Positions 1 through 6,204 of a stretch of 12,034 nt of DNA are shown in pieces. Within the stretch, counting starts at the first letter, position 1, and each line of letters starts with the position of its first letter. Position numbers and translations under genes: made by a program. The stretch spans positions 1-12,034 of the forward strand of contig CAZHNG010000216.1 of the NCBI GenBank assembly GCA_964533785.1, in the 5' to 3' direction. Under the pieces are notes generated by a model. The model was not told where the DNA came from. It worked only from the letters and a program-made list of their open reading frames with translations, and searched no databases. Origin of the DNA: JANQRV01 sp964533785. Its GTDB lineage: Bacteria > Bacteroidota > Bacteroidia > Chitinophagales > Saprospiraceae.

Positions 1-98
1 CGACAGTGTTCCTGGTGTTGTCTTTGCGTCAGGAACGCTGACACCACTTCAGTGGTCGTCTGCGCTGATAACGATTTCCATTCACCTGCCCCGCTGAT
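1..98. other. Hairpin-rich leader upstream of the GIY-YIG gene
   Basis: This segment is visibly more GC-rich than the coding DNA that follows. It holds an 11-bp stem with one G-T wobble (4-14 CAGTGTTCCTG with 30-40 CAGGAACGCTG, 15-nt loop). A second hairpin follows, ACCAC-TTCA-GTGGT at 43-56, which extends to 40-60 with one bulge. CGCTGA occurs at 36, 63 and 92. No convincing coding frame crosses it. It could be a structured RNA, a repeat tied to the GIY-YIG gene, or the edge of a larger feature cut by the window. The pairing is read directly; the role is unknown. Confidence 0.4.
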
Positions 99-104
99 TT
101 ACTC

Positions 105-431
105 ATGGGCTACTTTGTTTACATTCTTTATTCCAAGTCAATAGATCGCTTTTACATCGGTATTACCAAAGACGTCGACCAACGACTATCCAAACATAAC
201 GCTGCTAAAACTTCTTATACTGCTGCAGGTAAACCGTGGGCTTTGGTATGGAAAACCGTGAAAGATAACAGGAAAAAAGCTGAAACGCTGGAGAAAAAAC
301 TCAAAAACCTTACCCGCAAACAAGCTCAAAAAATAGAATTAGTCTTCACAGAAGTTTATTTTTGCATTTTGCTCAAGAAAAATGTTATCGGTTATGAATT
401 TCGATCAAGCAGTACTCTCCAGAAGTCATGA
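105..431 (+). CDS. Small GIY-YIG nuclease-domain protein
   Basis: The 108-residue product is of the small stand-alone UvrC/URI-like GIY-YIG type common in Bacteroidota. The N-terminus shows the two motifs of the fold: YFVYILYS at residues 3-10, then FYIGITKDVDQRL at about 16-28, with the invariant Arg in QRL and H31 after it. A Lys-rich helix follows (about 55-76). The family is nuclease-like; the substrate of these short proteins is not established. From about residue 80 onward the sequence does not resemble the family, and the last 17 or so codons overlap the start of the next gene in another frame. The original stop may therefore have been lost and the frame run on. No good Shine-Dalgarno site is seen; the start ATG follows the hairpin-rich segment directly. 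Confidence 0.85.
   Translation: MGYFVYILYSKSIDRFYIGITKDVDQRLSKHNAAKTSYTAAGKPWALVWKTVKDNRKKAETLEKKLKNLTRKQAQKIELVFTEVYFCILLKKNVIGYEFRSSSTLQKS
357..364 (+). promoter_or_regulatory. Putative -7 box (TATTTTTG) for the thioredoxin-TPR gene
   Basis: TATTTTTG fits the Bacteroidota -7 consensus TAnnTTTG and ends 17 nt before the ATG at 382. It lies inside the 3' part of the GIY-YIG frame, so the downstream gene may have its own promoter. No clear -33 TTTG is found at the usual spacing, so this rests on one box. Confidence 0.35.
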
Positions 432-1179
432 AATTCCTGTGGTTGTTGACTTCTGGGCTCCCTGGTGCGGACCATGTCAACAACTTGGCCCAAGCCTGGA
501 GAAACTGGCCAAGGAAAACTCGCATCTATGGGAATTGATCAAAATCAATGTGGATGAAAACCCGGAAGTCTCCGGTCAATATGGGATCAGAAGTATTCCG
601 GCGGTGAAAATGTTTTATCAGGGTCAAGTTATTGCCGAGTTCACAGGTGCATTACCTATACCGGCCATCGAAAGTTGGCTTTCCGAAAATCTACCTAGTG
701 AAGCAAAATCGGAATTTGAGCGACTGAAACAGCAGGAAGGGGACATTCCTGATCAACATTTTATTGACGCTATGAAGTCTCTATCAACCTCCTATCCTGA
801 TTTTAAAGATGCCAGAGTGGAAATGGCAAGACATCTTGTATTCCTGTCGCCGGCCGACGCGGTTCAAGCCATTGAAGACATCCGTATGGGCGAAGAACTC
901 TTCGATGCCGCAGAAAAAATCAAGCAACTTGCTTTTTTTATGGAACATCAACTAGACGAAGATATACCAGTGGCCAAAGCCCTCGCCAAATCCCAGCAAG
1001 CTATCAAAAAAGGAAATTTGGAGGAAGCCATTAAACAGATCATCGAGGCTAACCAGTTGGATAAGAATTACGAAAAGGACCTTCCCCGATTAACGGCGAT
1101 TGCCCTTTTTGAGATACTTGGCTCTAAAAACGGATTGACGAAAAAGTACCGCCGGATCTTTGATATGGTATTGTACTAA
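382..1179 (+). CDS. Thioredoxin-domain protein with C-terminal TPR region, CnoX/YbbN-like co-chaperone
   Basis: The 265-residue protein has an N-terminal thioredoxin fold (about 5-105) with the active site WCGPC at residues 28-32 and the cis-proline loop SIPA near 76. A helical region (about 115-265) follows, with TPR-like pairs such as GNLEEAIKQIIEANQLDKNY. This two-part layout and the length match CnoX/YbbN (E. coli YbbN is about 284 residues), a cytoplasmic chaperedoxin that holds unfolded clients. Unlike E. coli YbbN, it keeps both Cys residues, so it could also act in thiol-disulfide exchange. No signal peptide is present. A second in-frame ATG at 394 (MNFDQ) is an equally good start; 382 is preferred for its A-rich upstream stretch. 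Its stop touches that of the convergent gene. Confidence 0.88.
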   Translation: MLSVMNFDQAVLSRSHEIPVVVDFWAPWCGPCQQLGPSLEKLAKENSHLWELIKINVDENPEVSGQYGIRSIPAVKMFYQGQVIAEFTGALPIPAIESWLSENLPSEAKSEFERLKQQEGDIPDQHFIDAMKSLSTSYPDFKDARVEMARHLVFLSPADAVQAIEDIRMGEELFDAAEKIKQLAFFMEHQLDEDIPVAKALAKSQQAIKKGNLEEAIKQIIEANQLDKNYEKDLPRLTAIALFEILGSKNGLTKKYRRIFDMVLY

Positions 1180-1992
1180 TTAATCATACAAGGTAGTCAT
1201 CCAAATAGTAATACTCTGCTCTGGATAGTTCACAACAGTCATTAAATCAGGCGCGGCAATACCCGCCGGCTGAAGAATGGTGCCAGGCACTCCCTTAAAA
1301 GCTACCAGTTCTAGTGTTGTGTCAAAACGCATTTTCTGAAATGAATACCGGGGGTAATAATACTCGAAGTAAGCAGAAGTCTGTTCGACCATCCGGTCAA
1401 AGCTAAACCAATTGCCTGGATCGAGGCGATAAAACCAGATGGCGAAGGAGACGGCAGAAAGGGTTGGGTCTTCAAACCGCTCTGTATATGCTTCACAAAC
1501 ATCGGTACTAGCTGATTCAGCGAGGCTTTCTACTACCTTCTCTTCTTTTGCAATTTCCGCTAGTTTTTCGGAGATAAAGGAACGGTAAGCGGACTCATTA
1601 TCGACCAGTTCTTGAAATTGCTCTTCGTCTTCAATGGGGTACTCGAAAATCCAGACGGGCCAGTTTTCGCGGTAAATGAGTTCATTGACATATAAATTAT
1701 CGCGGAAGGCTTCAGCCGCCGTTCTGCCAAAAGTGTAAACGAGATCCTGCCAGGTGCCTTCACCAAAACCGGGGATGGCATCCAGTTGCTCCAAATTATC
1801 GAAGCGATTAAATTGCTGCTCGGAGCGTGTTCGTAAAATGCGCGCTGCGAGGGTTCTACCAATCGTTCGTCCGGGGCCGTCGGAGGGATCATCTTGGATG
1901 AGGGTATCGGTGATATCGCTGACTTGCCGTACGCGATTGAAAAAATCTAGAATGCGGACCGCTACTCTTGTTGGAATTTCTTGGACCTTCAT
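1180..1992 (-). CDS. Helix-hairpin-helix domain protein of unknown function
   Basis: The product is a 270-residue soluble protein. Residues about 45-90 form a helix-hairpin-helix region, with LAARILRTRSEQ leading to a hairpin of the form L-x-x-L-D-A-I-P-G-F-G (about 67-77) and then QDLVYTFG. HhH units of this kind bind DNA backbone non-specifically or mediate protein contacts. The C-terminal 180 residues are acidic and aromatic-rich (ENWPVWIFEYPIEDEEQF) and match no family I can name. Similar HhH proteins of this size occur as hypotheticals in Bacteroidota. No signal peptide or membrane segment is seen. The start is the first ATG of the frame. The stop abuts the stop of the thioredoxin-TPR gene with no gap. 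Confidence 0.75.
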   Translation of the reverse strand: MKVQEIPTRVAVRILDFFNRVRQVSDITDTLIQDDPSDGPGRTIGRTLAARILRTRSEQQFNRFDNLEQLDAIPGFGEGTWQDLVYTFGRTAAEAFRDNLYVNELIYRENWPVWIFEYPIEDEEQFQELVDNESAYRSFISEKLAEIAKEEKVVESLAESASTDVCEAYTERFEDPTLSAVSFAIWFYRLDPGNWFSFDRMVEQTSAYFEYYYPRYSFQKMRFDTTLELVAFKGVPGTILQPAGIAAPDLMTVVNYPEQSITIWMTTLYD

Positions 1993-2066
1993 GTAAGTTT
2001 AAATTATTGAGGTGATCATTGATGGACGTGAAGATATTGGATTTTCACAATTTATTTAAAAATAGA

Positions 2067-2261
2067 TCAGTCTGTTTGAGCACCTACAAATCCAAACTGG
2101 TCTTTTAAAATATCGAGAACTTCGAAAGTTCCTATGGCTATTCTTTCGTGGTGTAGCTTTTTTTGAAACCCATATCGATGTTGCGCTAAACAGAAAATCG
2201 GCGGGATGATTGAAATTAAACTCAACATCCAAATCTTTGGAATAAAGTGTTTGATCGTCAT
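2067..2261 (-). CDS. Possible 64-residue membrane protein
   Basis: A short minus-strand frame encodes a peptide with one hydrophobic stretch (about residues 8-26, IWMLSLISIIPPIFCLA) followed by a basic, then mixed, tail of about 38 residues. That could be a single-pass membrane protein or a cleaved signal peptide (FCLAQ fits a signal peptidase I site). No family is recognised. It stands alone downstream of the repeat-rich spacer and has no obvious ribosome binding site. Chance ORFs of this length are common in AT-rich DNA, so it is a weak call. Confidence 0.3.
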   Translation of the reverse strand: MTIKHFIPKIWMLSLISIIPPIFCLAQHRYGFQKKLHHERIAIGTFEVLDILKDQFGFVGAQTD

Positions 2262-2292
2262 TTGTCTGGGTCGGCGTTTTTATTTACAGTTC

Positions 2293-2364
2293 TTTTGAAT
2301 ACTAGACTTTTGAATACTAGACTTTTGACGCTAGACTCTAGAAGTTAGACTAAAAATTCTAACT
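2293..2364. repeat. Left arm of an inverted repeat made of CTAGAC-type units
   Basis: The 15-mer TTTTGAATACTAGAC occurs twice without change (2293-2307, 2308-2322). A 14-bp variant TTTTGACGCTAGAC follows (2323-2336), then three degenerate heptamers CTAGACT, CTAGAAG, TTAGACT (2331-2351). GACTTTTGACGCTAGAC (2320-2336) is repeated perfectly in inverted orientation at 2461-2477. A separate hairpin, AGTTAGA/TCTAACT with an 8-nt loop, lies at 2343-2364. The segment is non-coding. Confidence 0.8.
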
Positions 2365-2432
2365 AATTGACAATCAACGGAAATTTTATTTATTCTGAAA
2401 AATTGATATCCATTGAATATCAGCGGTTTGTT

Positions 2433-2477
2433 GTCTAAAATCTAGCGTCTAGCGTCTAGTGTCTAGCGTCAAAAGTC
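2433..2477. repeat. Right arm of the inverted repeat: TCTAGCG heptamer array
   Basis: Four direct heptamers TCTAGCG, TCTAGCG, TCTAGTG, TCTAGCG run from 2441 to 2468, flanked by GTCTAAAA before and TCAAAAG after. The 17-bp block 2461-2477 is the exact reverse complement of 2320-2336, and the match reaches 24 bp with two mismatches. The arms are separated by 124 bp of AT-rich DNA with no gene, so a long stem or cruciform is possible. The rest of the spacer up to 2633 holds only a 25-codon hydrophobic ORF (2498-2575), which I do not count as a gene. Confidence 0.8.
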
Positions 2478-2633
2478 CAATTGAATAGCAATACAGGATG
2501 AAAATACGCCTTTTATTTATTCTGTTCACACACTTTTTAATTCTTATTTTAGAGCAAGTAGTGGAGCAATATTGAATGGTTTTTTAATAGAACTGCTGAT
2601 TCACTGGAAAGGGAAGAAAATTATCAGAATGAA

Positions 2634-2660
2634 TAGCCCTGCGAAAAGCTCGCAGGGCTA
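2634..2660 (-). terminator. Hairpin terminator-like stem after the PepSY-like gene
   Basis: A perfect 11-bp stem (TAGCCCTGCGA with TCGCAGGGCTA) closes a 5-nt loop. It starts 15 nt after the stop codon of the minus-strand gene at 2676. The position and the strong stem suggest a transcription terminator, but no clean T-tract follows on the minus strand, so it may work mainly to protect the 3' end. Confidence 0.6.
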
Positions 2661-2675
2661 AGAGATGGTACGCAC

Positions 2676-3206
2676 TTAAGAATTCTCGATATTTTCTTCT
2701 TCTACCACTTCCTTAGGTATATCCTTGCGAGAGATTTCCTCACCGTCGTTATTGAGATAAACAACAAGTTTCTTTGATACGCCTTTACGCAAGCGGATCC
2801 TGAAAATGTTTTTACCCGTCGGAAGCAACAAGAGCTTTTCACCACTCATCAATGTATAATCAGCGTAATGTTCTGCCGCTGCATCCTTGATAACGGAAGG
2901 CAATTTGGGTCCAGGGTGGTAAGTCGTTGCGGTAATTCCCTCTCCATTTTGCAGGTAACGGGCTCTAGTCAACGTCTTATCTGCTTCTTTAAAACTCGCT
3001 ACAAACCTGGAGAGTGATTCGTTACGTCCGCTGGCCGTTTGCTTTTCCCAGCTGAGTACCGAAATATTTGGGAAATACCCATTATGGGCTGACAATACAG
3101 CTTCTGGTACTTCGTCGGCTGGTACGACCTCGATGTTAAAATTAATTTGTGCTAAAGTAGTGCCATACAGGCATACGGATAGTAGGAAAACAAATACGGT
3201 TTTCAT
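2676..3206 (-). CDS. Secreted PepSY-like (BLIP-like) protein
   Basis: The product is 176 residues with a cleavable Sec signal peptide (about 1-19, ending TTLAQ). The mature part has the two-unit look of the putative beta-lactamase-inhibitor-like PepSY family of Bacteroidota. Unit one is VPEAVLSAHNGYFPNISVLSWEK (written here with its core V-P-x-A-V and W-E-K, about residues 33-55). The second unit has LPSVIKDAAAEHYADYTL (about 102-119). Each unit is a helix followed by strands, and the protein should sit in the periplasm. Its role is unknown: relatives are often small stand-alone exported proteins of no proven function. The extreme C-terminus is acidic. It is a single gene with a strong hairpin just after its stop and a dyad about 40 nt upstream of its start. 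Confidence 0.7.
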   Translation of the reverse strand: MKTVFVFLLSVCLYGTTLAQINFNIEVVPADEVPEAVLSAHNGYFPNISVLSWEKQTASGRNESLSRFVASFKEADKTLTRARYLQNGEGITATTYHPGPKLPSVIKDAAAEHYADYTLMSGEKLLLLPTGKNIFRIRLRKGVSKKLVVYLNNDGEEISRKDIPKEVVEEENIENS

Positions 3207-3247
3207 GATAAAAATTTTATGGATTAAAAAATAAAAGGTTATTAATA

Positions 3248-3274
3248 CTACTTTGTAATCTTAGAGCAAAGTAG
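3248..3274. promoter_or_regulatory. Perfect 8-bp dyad upstream of the PepSY-like gene
   Basis: CTACTTTG (3248-3255) and CAAAGTAG (3267-3274) form a perfect inverted repeat around an 11-bp centre, 42-68 bp upstream of the ATG of the minus-strand secreted-protein gene. The symmetry and place suit a dimeric regulator's operator overlapping the promoter; a transcript hairpin is also possible. No promoter box fits the consensus exactly. Confidence 0.4.
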
Positions 3275-3308
3275 GTTTTTGAATTGATCTACCAGGTAAA
3301 ACACTTTT

Positions 3309-3340
3309 GGTTATATGGTTATTTGGTTATGTGGTTATTA
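3309..3340. repeat. Octamer tandem repeat GGTTATNN, four copies
   Basis: Four adjacent octamers read GGTTATAT, GGTTATTT, GGTTATGT, GGTTATTA. The first 14 bases (3309-3322, GGTTATATGGTTAT) are repeated perfectly in inverted orientation at 3390-3403, inside the neighbouring 38-bp repeat array. The DNA is non-coding. Confidence 0.75.
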
Positions 3341-3366
3341 AAAAGCCGCCTGAATTCCATTGGATA

Positions 3367-3478
3367 GTGACAAGAGGGCTTCGTCATCTATAACCATATA
3401 ACCTCTTTTTTGGTGACAAACATATTTCGTCATCCATAAGCTCTTTTGTGGTGACAAAGACTTTTCGTCATCCATAAC
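3367..3478. repeat. Intergenic direct repeat, about 38-bp period, three copies
   Basis: Three units begin with GTGACAA at 3367, 3413 and 3451 and carry TCGTCATC[CT]ATAA. Copies two and three are 38 bp apart. Copy one is 46 bp before copy two because it holds an extra 8 bp in the CATATAAC region. Each unit folds on itself through TGAC...GTCA with A and T runs between. Neither 38 nor 46 is a multiple of three, so the copies fall in different frames and do not encode a protein repeat; the 85-codon frame across them (3338-3595, minus) is therefore probably not a gene. From 3479 to 3647 I see nothing further. Confidence 0.7.
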
Positions 3479-3647
3479 CAAGTCCGTCACAAATTGAAAA
3501 TCATTTGACATAGGTTTTTCTTTAAAGTGACACCGTAAAATTAAGTAATAGAGCAAAATTTCTTTACTGATAGTCCACACCCAAATCTCACACAATCATA
3601 CTCTAACAATGTAGCATCTAGTATTTTATAGCTGGCTTCTCACTTAC

Positions 3648-4367
3648 TTAGTTCAGGTCGATAATAAACTCTTCGCCATTGACGACGATAGTAGCTGTTT
3701 TATCCCCATTGAAGGAGATAGTCCCTTCGTAAGTTTGGGTCGTTCCGTTCATGGTTACGGTAAAACCGTAAGCGCCCGATCCTGAACGGGTGCTTTGACC
3801 TAGTTTATCAATGACAACATCGGTCAACGTAAGACTAATGTTAGAAGTACCGCTATTGAGTTGCCTGAAACTCAATTCCTGGGAGCCGGATCGAGTGTAC
3901 GTACCATTCCAGGTAATTGCAGGAGAAGACAACTCAAGGCCCGTCAGATTGCCCTTAAAGGAGCTGGAGCCTTCCGAACTGATTCGGGGAGTATTAAAGT
4001 TCAAATCAGATTGAATTTCAATGACGGAGGATTCAGGAACATTTAAGGCATTGCAAGTAAGGTCTACGTTCCAGGCTACCTGACTGAATGCCTGTACTTT
4101 AGCCCCAGCATATTCATAGTCAAAACCATCAGCGTAGGTACTACCGCAATAGTCCTTCAAACTTAGCGATTTCATGGTTTTAGTCGTCCTTTCCATTTCC
4201 ATAATCATTCCACCATTGGATGGTGCCAGGGACGCTTCAATAAACTCTGCTACCTCCTGCTCGGTAAGCCGGGATTCAGAGAGAACCTCGTCTTTAGTAC
4301 AAGAAGTGAAAAAGCTAAGAATAGGAAAGACTAATAAAATAAAGCTTAATTGAGGATTACGAATCAT
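3648..4367 (-). CDS. Lipoprotein of unknown function
   Basis: The 239-residue product starts with a type II signal peptide. A hydrophobic stretch (about 7-20) is followed by FTSC, putting the lipid-modified Cys at residue 23, with TKDE after it. A Lys at +2 and an acidic stretch soon after leave open whether it stays on the periplasmic side or reaches the surface. The rest alternates polar and Ser/Thr/Asn-rich strands with Gly turns (for example GSGAYGFTVTMNGTTQTYEG near 196-215), so a beta-sandwich is likely. I recognise no named family. It is a single gene with a good -7 box 36 nt upstream of its start. The first ATG is the natural start because the signal peptide begins there. Confidence 0.75.
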   Translation of the reverse strand: MIRNPQLSFILLVFPILSFFTSCTKDEVLSESRLTEQEVAEFIEASLAPSNGGMIMEMERTTKTMKSLSLKDYCGSTYADGFDYEYAGAKVQAFSQVAWNVDLTCNALNVPESSVIEIQSDLNFNTPRISSEGSSSFKGNLTGLELSSPAITWNGTYTRSGSQELSFRQLNSGTSNISLTLTDVVIDKLGQSTRSGSGAYGFTVTMNGTTQTYEGTISFNGDKTATIVVNGEEFIIDLN

Positions 4368-4402
4368 TTCTTTTTGATTTAATAATTAAATAATTGATGA
4401 CA

Positions 4403-4410
4403 CAAAAGTA
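4403..4410 (-). promoter_or_regulatory. -7 box TACTTTTG for the lipoprotein gene
   Basis: Read on the minus strand, this is TACTTTTG, an exact fit to the Bacteroidota TAnnTTTG box, 35 nt upstream of the lipoprotein ATG. A matching -33 element is not clear. Confidence 0.5.
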
Positions 4411-4436
4411 TGGGGATCACGGTTGAAGTAAATTAA

Positions 4437-4824
4437 GAAAATGATGCTTTAGTTACGTTCTTGTTTTGGGCTATCCAATACGCATTAAGAGCACAACAAA
4501 ATATCTCACGCTTGCTTTTAGAAAAAGAACAACTGCAAACAGCGCTTCAGGCAAAATTGAACCCCATTTCTTATTCAATTCCTTGAATACCTTGCGTTCA
4601 ATGGTGCAACAGCAACACTCCAACTCCGAAAAATTTGTGATGAGCTCGTCGGATTTCTACCGGCAAACATTGATTATTTCAATAGAAAAATAATTTTACA
4701 CCTTAAGGTAAAATTGGCGAATAAAGCTATCGTTAGCCGCTTGAAAGTAAGTACTTTTAAGGAATGGTTGGAAAATGAAGAGAGGATATCGATCAGCAAC
4801 ATCATAAAAAATAAGGAGAATTAA
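4437..4824 (+). pseudogene. Decayed LytS-type histidine kinase joined to a LytTR regulator tail
   Basis: Three reading frames carry pieces. From 4437 one frame gives a membrane helix and linker (ALVTFLFWAIQYALRAQQ, then LEKEQLQTALQAKLNP). At the C-run 4562-4565 the homology moves to another frame, PHFLFNSLNTLRSMVQQ, the phospho-acceptor His motif of the LytS/His_kinase family. LQAKLNPHFLFN would be restored by one more C. That frame ends at 4693 with DFYRQTLIISIEK, which looks more like a LytTR DNA-binding domain than a kinase. A third frame continues IILHLKVKLANKAIVSRLK, then FKEWLENE, to a stop at 4824, the usual LytTR C-terminus. The kinase ATPase domain, the receiver domain and the earlier membrane helices are absent. 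This looks like a LytS/LytR pair fused by a large deletion. Confidence 0.65.
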
Positions 4825-4925
4825 AAGTTCATACATCTAGATTGTAGATTGATCGAATAAAATACTGTTATTCTTTATTTCAAACGATATTCATAGAAGT
4901 TCTTTTCAAAAAGCTAAATCCAACG

Positions 4926-6146
4926 ATGAAAAAAATTATTTCCATCGGTTTGAAAGTATTCGGTTTGCTAAGCCTTCTGTTTTTTTTGTTCATCTTAGTT
5001 TGGTGGTGGTTGCAACCAAAATTACCACCCGATCATACCATCATCGGGAAAGAATTTCTTGCCTCCGAAAATTACCGAGAAGTAGCCGATTCGTCTATTT
5101 ATCAGCTGCAGAAGGTGATGAAGGAACTAGAATTACCATCGGTCTCTACTGCCGTCAGTCTAAATGGTAAGATCGTATGGGCTTGCACTTTTGGGTATTC
5201 GCATATAAAAAACAAAAAACGTCCAGAACTTAGTACCCTTTATCGGGCAGGTAGTGTTTCAAAATCGATGACTGGCCTGGCAGCCGCCAAACTATACGAA
5301 GAAGGACTTATTGATCTGGAAAAATCCGTTTATGATTATGTTCCTTCCTTTCCTAAAAAGCGATGGGATTTCAAAGTCCGTCATCTAGGATCTCATACAA
5401 GTGGAATTAGACATTATGCAGACCCTGGACATCAGAGTTTCTGGGCCGAACAATTCTCAAAACATCACTACAGTAGCGTAGAAGAATCCCTCGAAATTTT
5501 CAAAGAGGATTCCTTACTGTTCCAACCTGGAACCAATTTTCAATATTCCACGCATGGTTTTACCTTGCTCAGCGCCGCTATGGAACAAGCTACTGGAAAG
5601 GACTTCGTTACTATCATGCAGGAGTATTTATGGACACCCTGCAAAATGGTTGACACCAAACCGGACAATCTCAACAGAAAGGACCCTAACCGAGCTGTTC
5701 CTTATACCCAAATAGCGGGAAGGTTTTTTCACCTGGAAGGACCAGATCCAAGCTATAAATGGGCGGGAGGAGGCATACTAACTACTCCTTCGGATTTGGT
5801 TCTAATGGGAGGAACCTTTATGACTGATAAAATCATAAAGAATGACAGTCTTTTCCACCCTCAACCGTTGTTGGATGGTAAGCCCAATCCAGAAAATTAC
5901 GCCCTGGGATGGATCAATGGATTGGAATCCGAACTCCTGGGTACGGTCGACACGGTAGCTGTAAGGCTTCACGGTGGTGCTTCTCCGGGAGGCAACAGCT
6001 TCATTTTGTTACTCCCCGATTATAAAATTGCTGCCTCAGTTATGACGAACTATTCCTTGAAAGATGCCTGGCCATTGCGCTCTACCCTGTATAAAATTGC
6101 AGGTAACTTCCAAAAAAACCTCCTTATCCATTCCGAAAATGATTGA
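4926..6146 (+). CDS. LACTB-like serine hydrolase (beta-lactamase/class C PBP fold)
   Basis: The 406-residue protein has an N-terminal hydrophobic anchor (about 4-29), so the catalytic domain should face the periplasm. The class C beta-lactamase-type motifs are all visible: the nucleophile motif SVSK at 110-113, the Tyr motif Y207-S-T, and HGG at 349-351 in place of KTG. The order and spacing fit family PF00144. YSTHGFTLL instead of YxN resembles the LACTB branch of peptidase-like enzymes rather than true beta-lactamases. GSHTSGI near 155-161 and KWAGGGILTTPSDL near 278-291 are further family marks. The substrate cannot be told; peptide or ester hydrolysis is more likely than antibiotic resistance. 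The gene stands alone after the two-component remnant and is convergent with the MBL hydrolase gene; the 58 bp between them have no clear terminator. Confidence 0.88.
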   Translation: MKKIISIGLKVFGLLSLLFFLFILVWWWLQPKLPPDHTIIGKEFLASENYREVADSSIYQLQKVMKELELPSVSTAVSLNGKIVWACTFGYSHIKNKKRPELSTLYRAGSVSKSMTGLAAAKLYEEGLIDLEKSVYDYVPSFPKKRWDFKVRHLGSHTSGIRHYADPGHQSFWAEQFSKHHYSSVEESLEIFKEDSLLFQPGTNFQYSTHGFTLLSAAMEQATGKDFVTIMQEYLWTPCKMVDTKPDNLNRKDPNRAVPYTQIAGRFFHLEGPDPSYKWAGGGILTTPSDLVLMGGTFMTDKIIKNDSLFHPQPLLDGKPNPENYALGWINGLESELLGTVDTVAVRLHGGASPGGNSFILLLPDYKIAASVMTNYSLKDAWPLRSTLYKIAGNFQKNLLIHSEND

Positions 6147-6204
6147 AAGGAGAACACTGGAATATGGCCAGTAGATGAAGTTATCCTCTTAGATTGTAGG
6201 TCTA

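Noticed and set aside
2498..2575. 25-codon plus-strand ORF with a hydrophobic start (MKIRLLFILFTHFLILILEQ)
   Set aside because: It is very short, lies in AT-rich spacer DNA and has no supporting ribosome binding site or conserved partner.
3338..3595. 85-codon minus-strand ORF across the 38-bp repeats
   Set aside because: The DNA repeats have periods of 38 and 46 bp, so each copy is read in a different frame, and no family or signal is seen. It is probably a chance frame.
6154..6174. Small hairpin ACTGG-CCAGT between the convergent serine hydrolase and MBL genes
   Set aside because: The stem is only 5 bp and no T-tract follows on either strand, so it is not a credible terminator.
4838..6198. 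TAGATTGTAG on both sides of the serine hydrolase gene as target-site or att repeats
   Set aside because: It is only 10 bp in AT-rich DNA, with no recombinase or terminal inverted repeats nearby.
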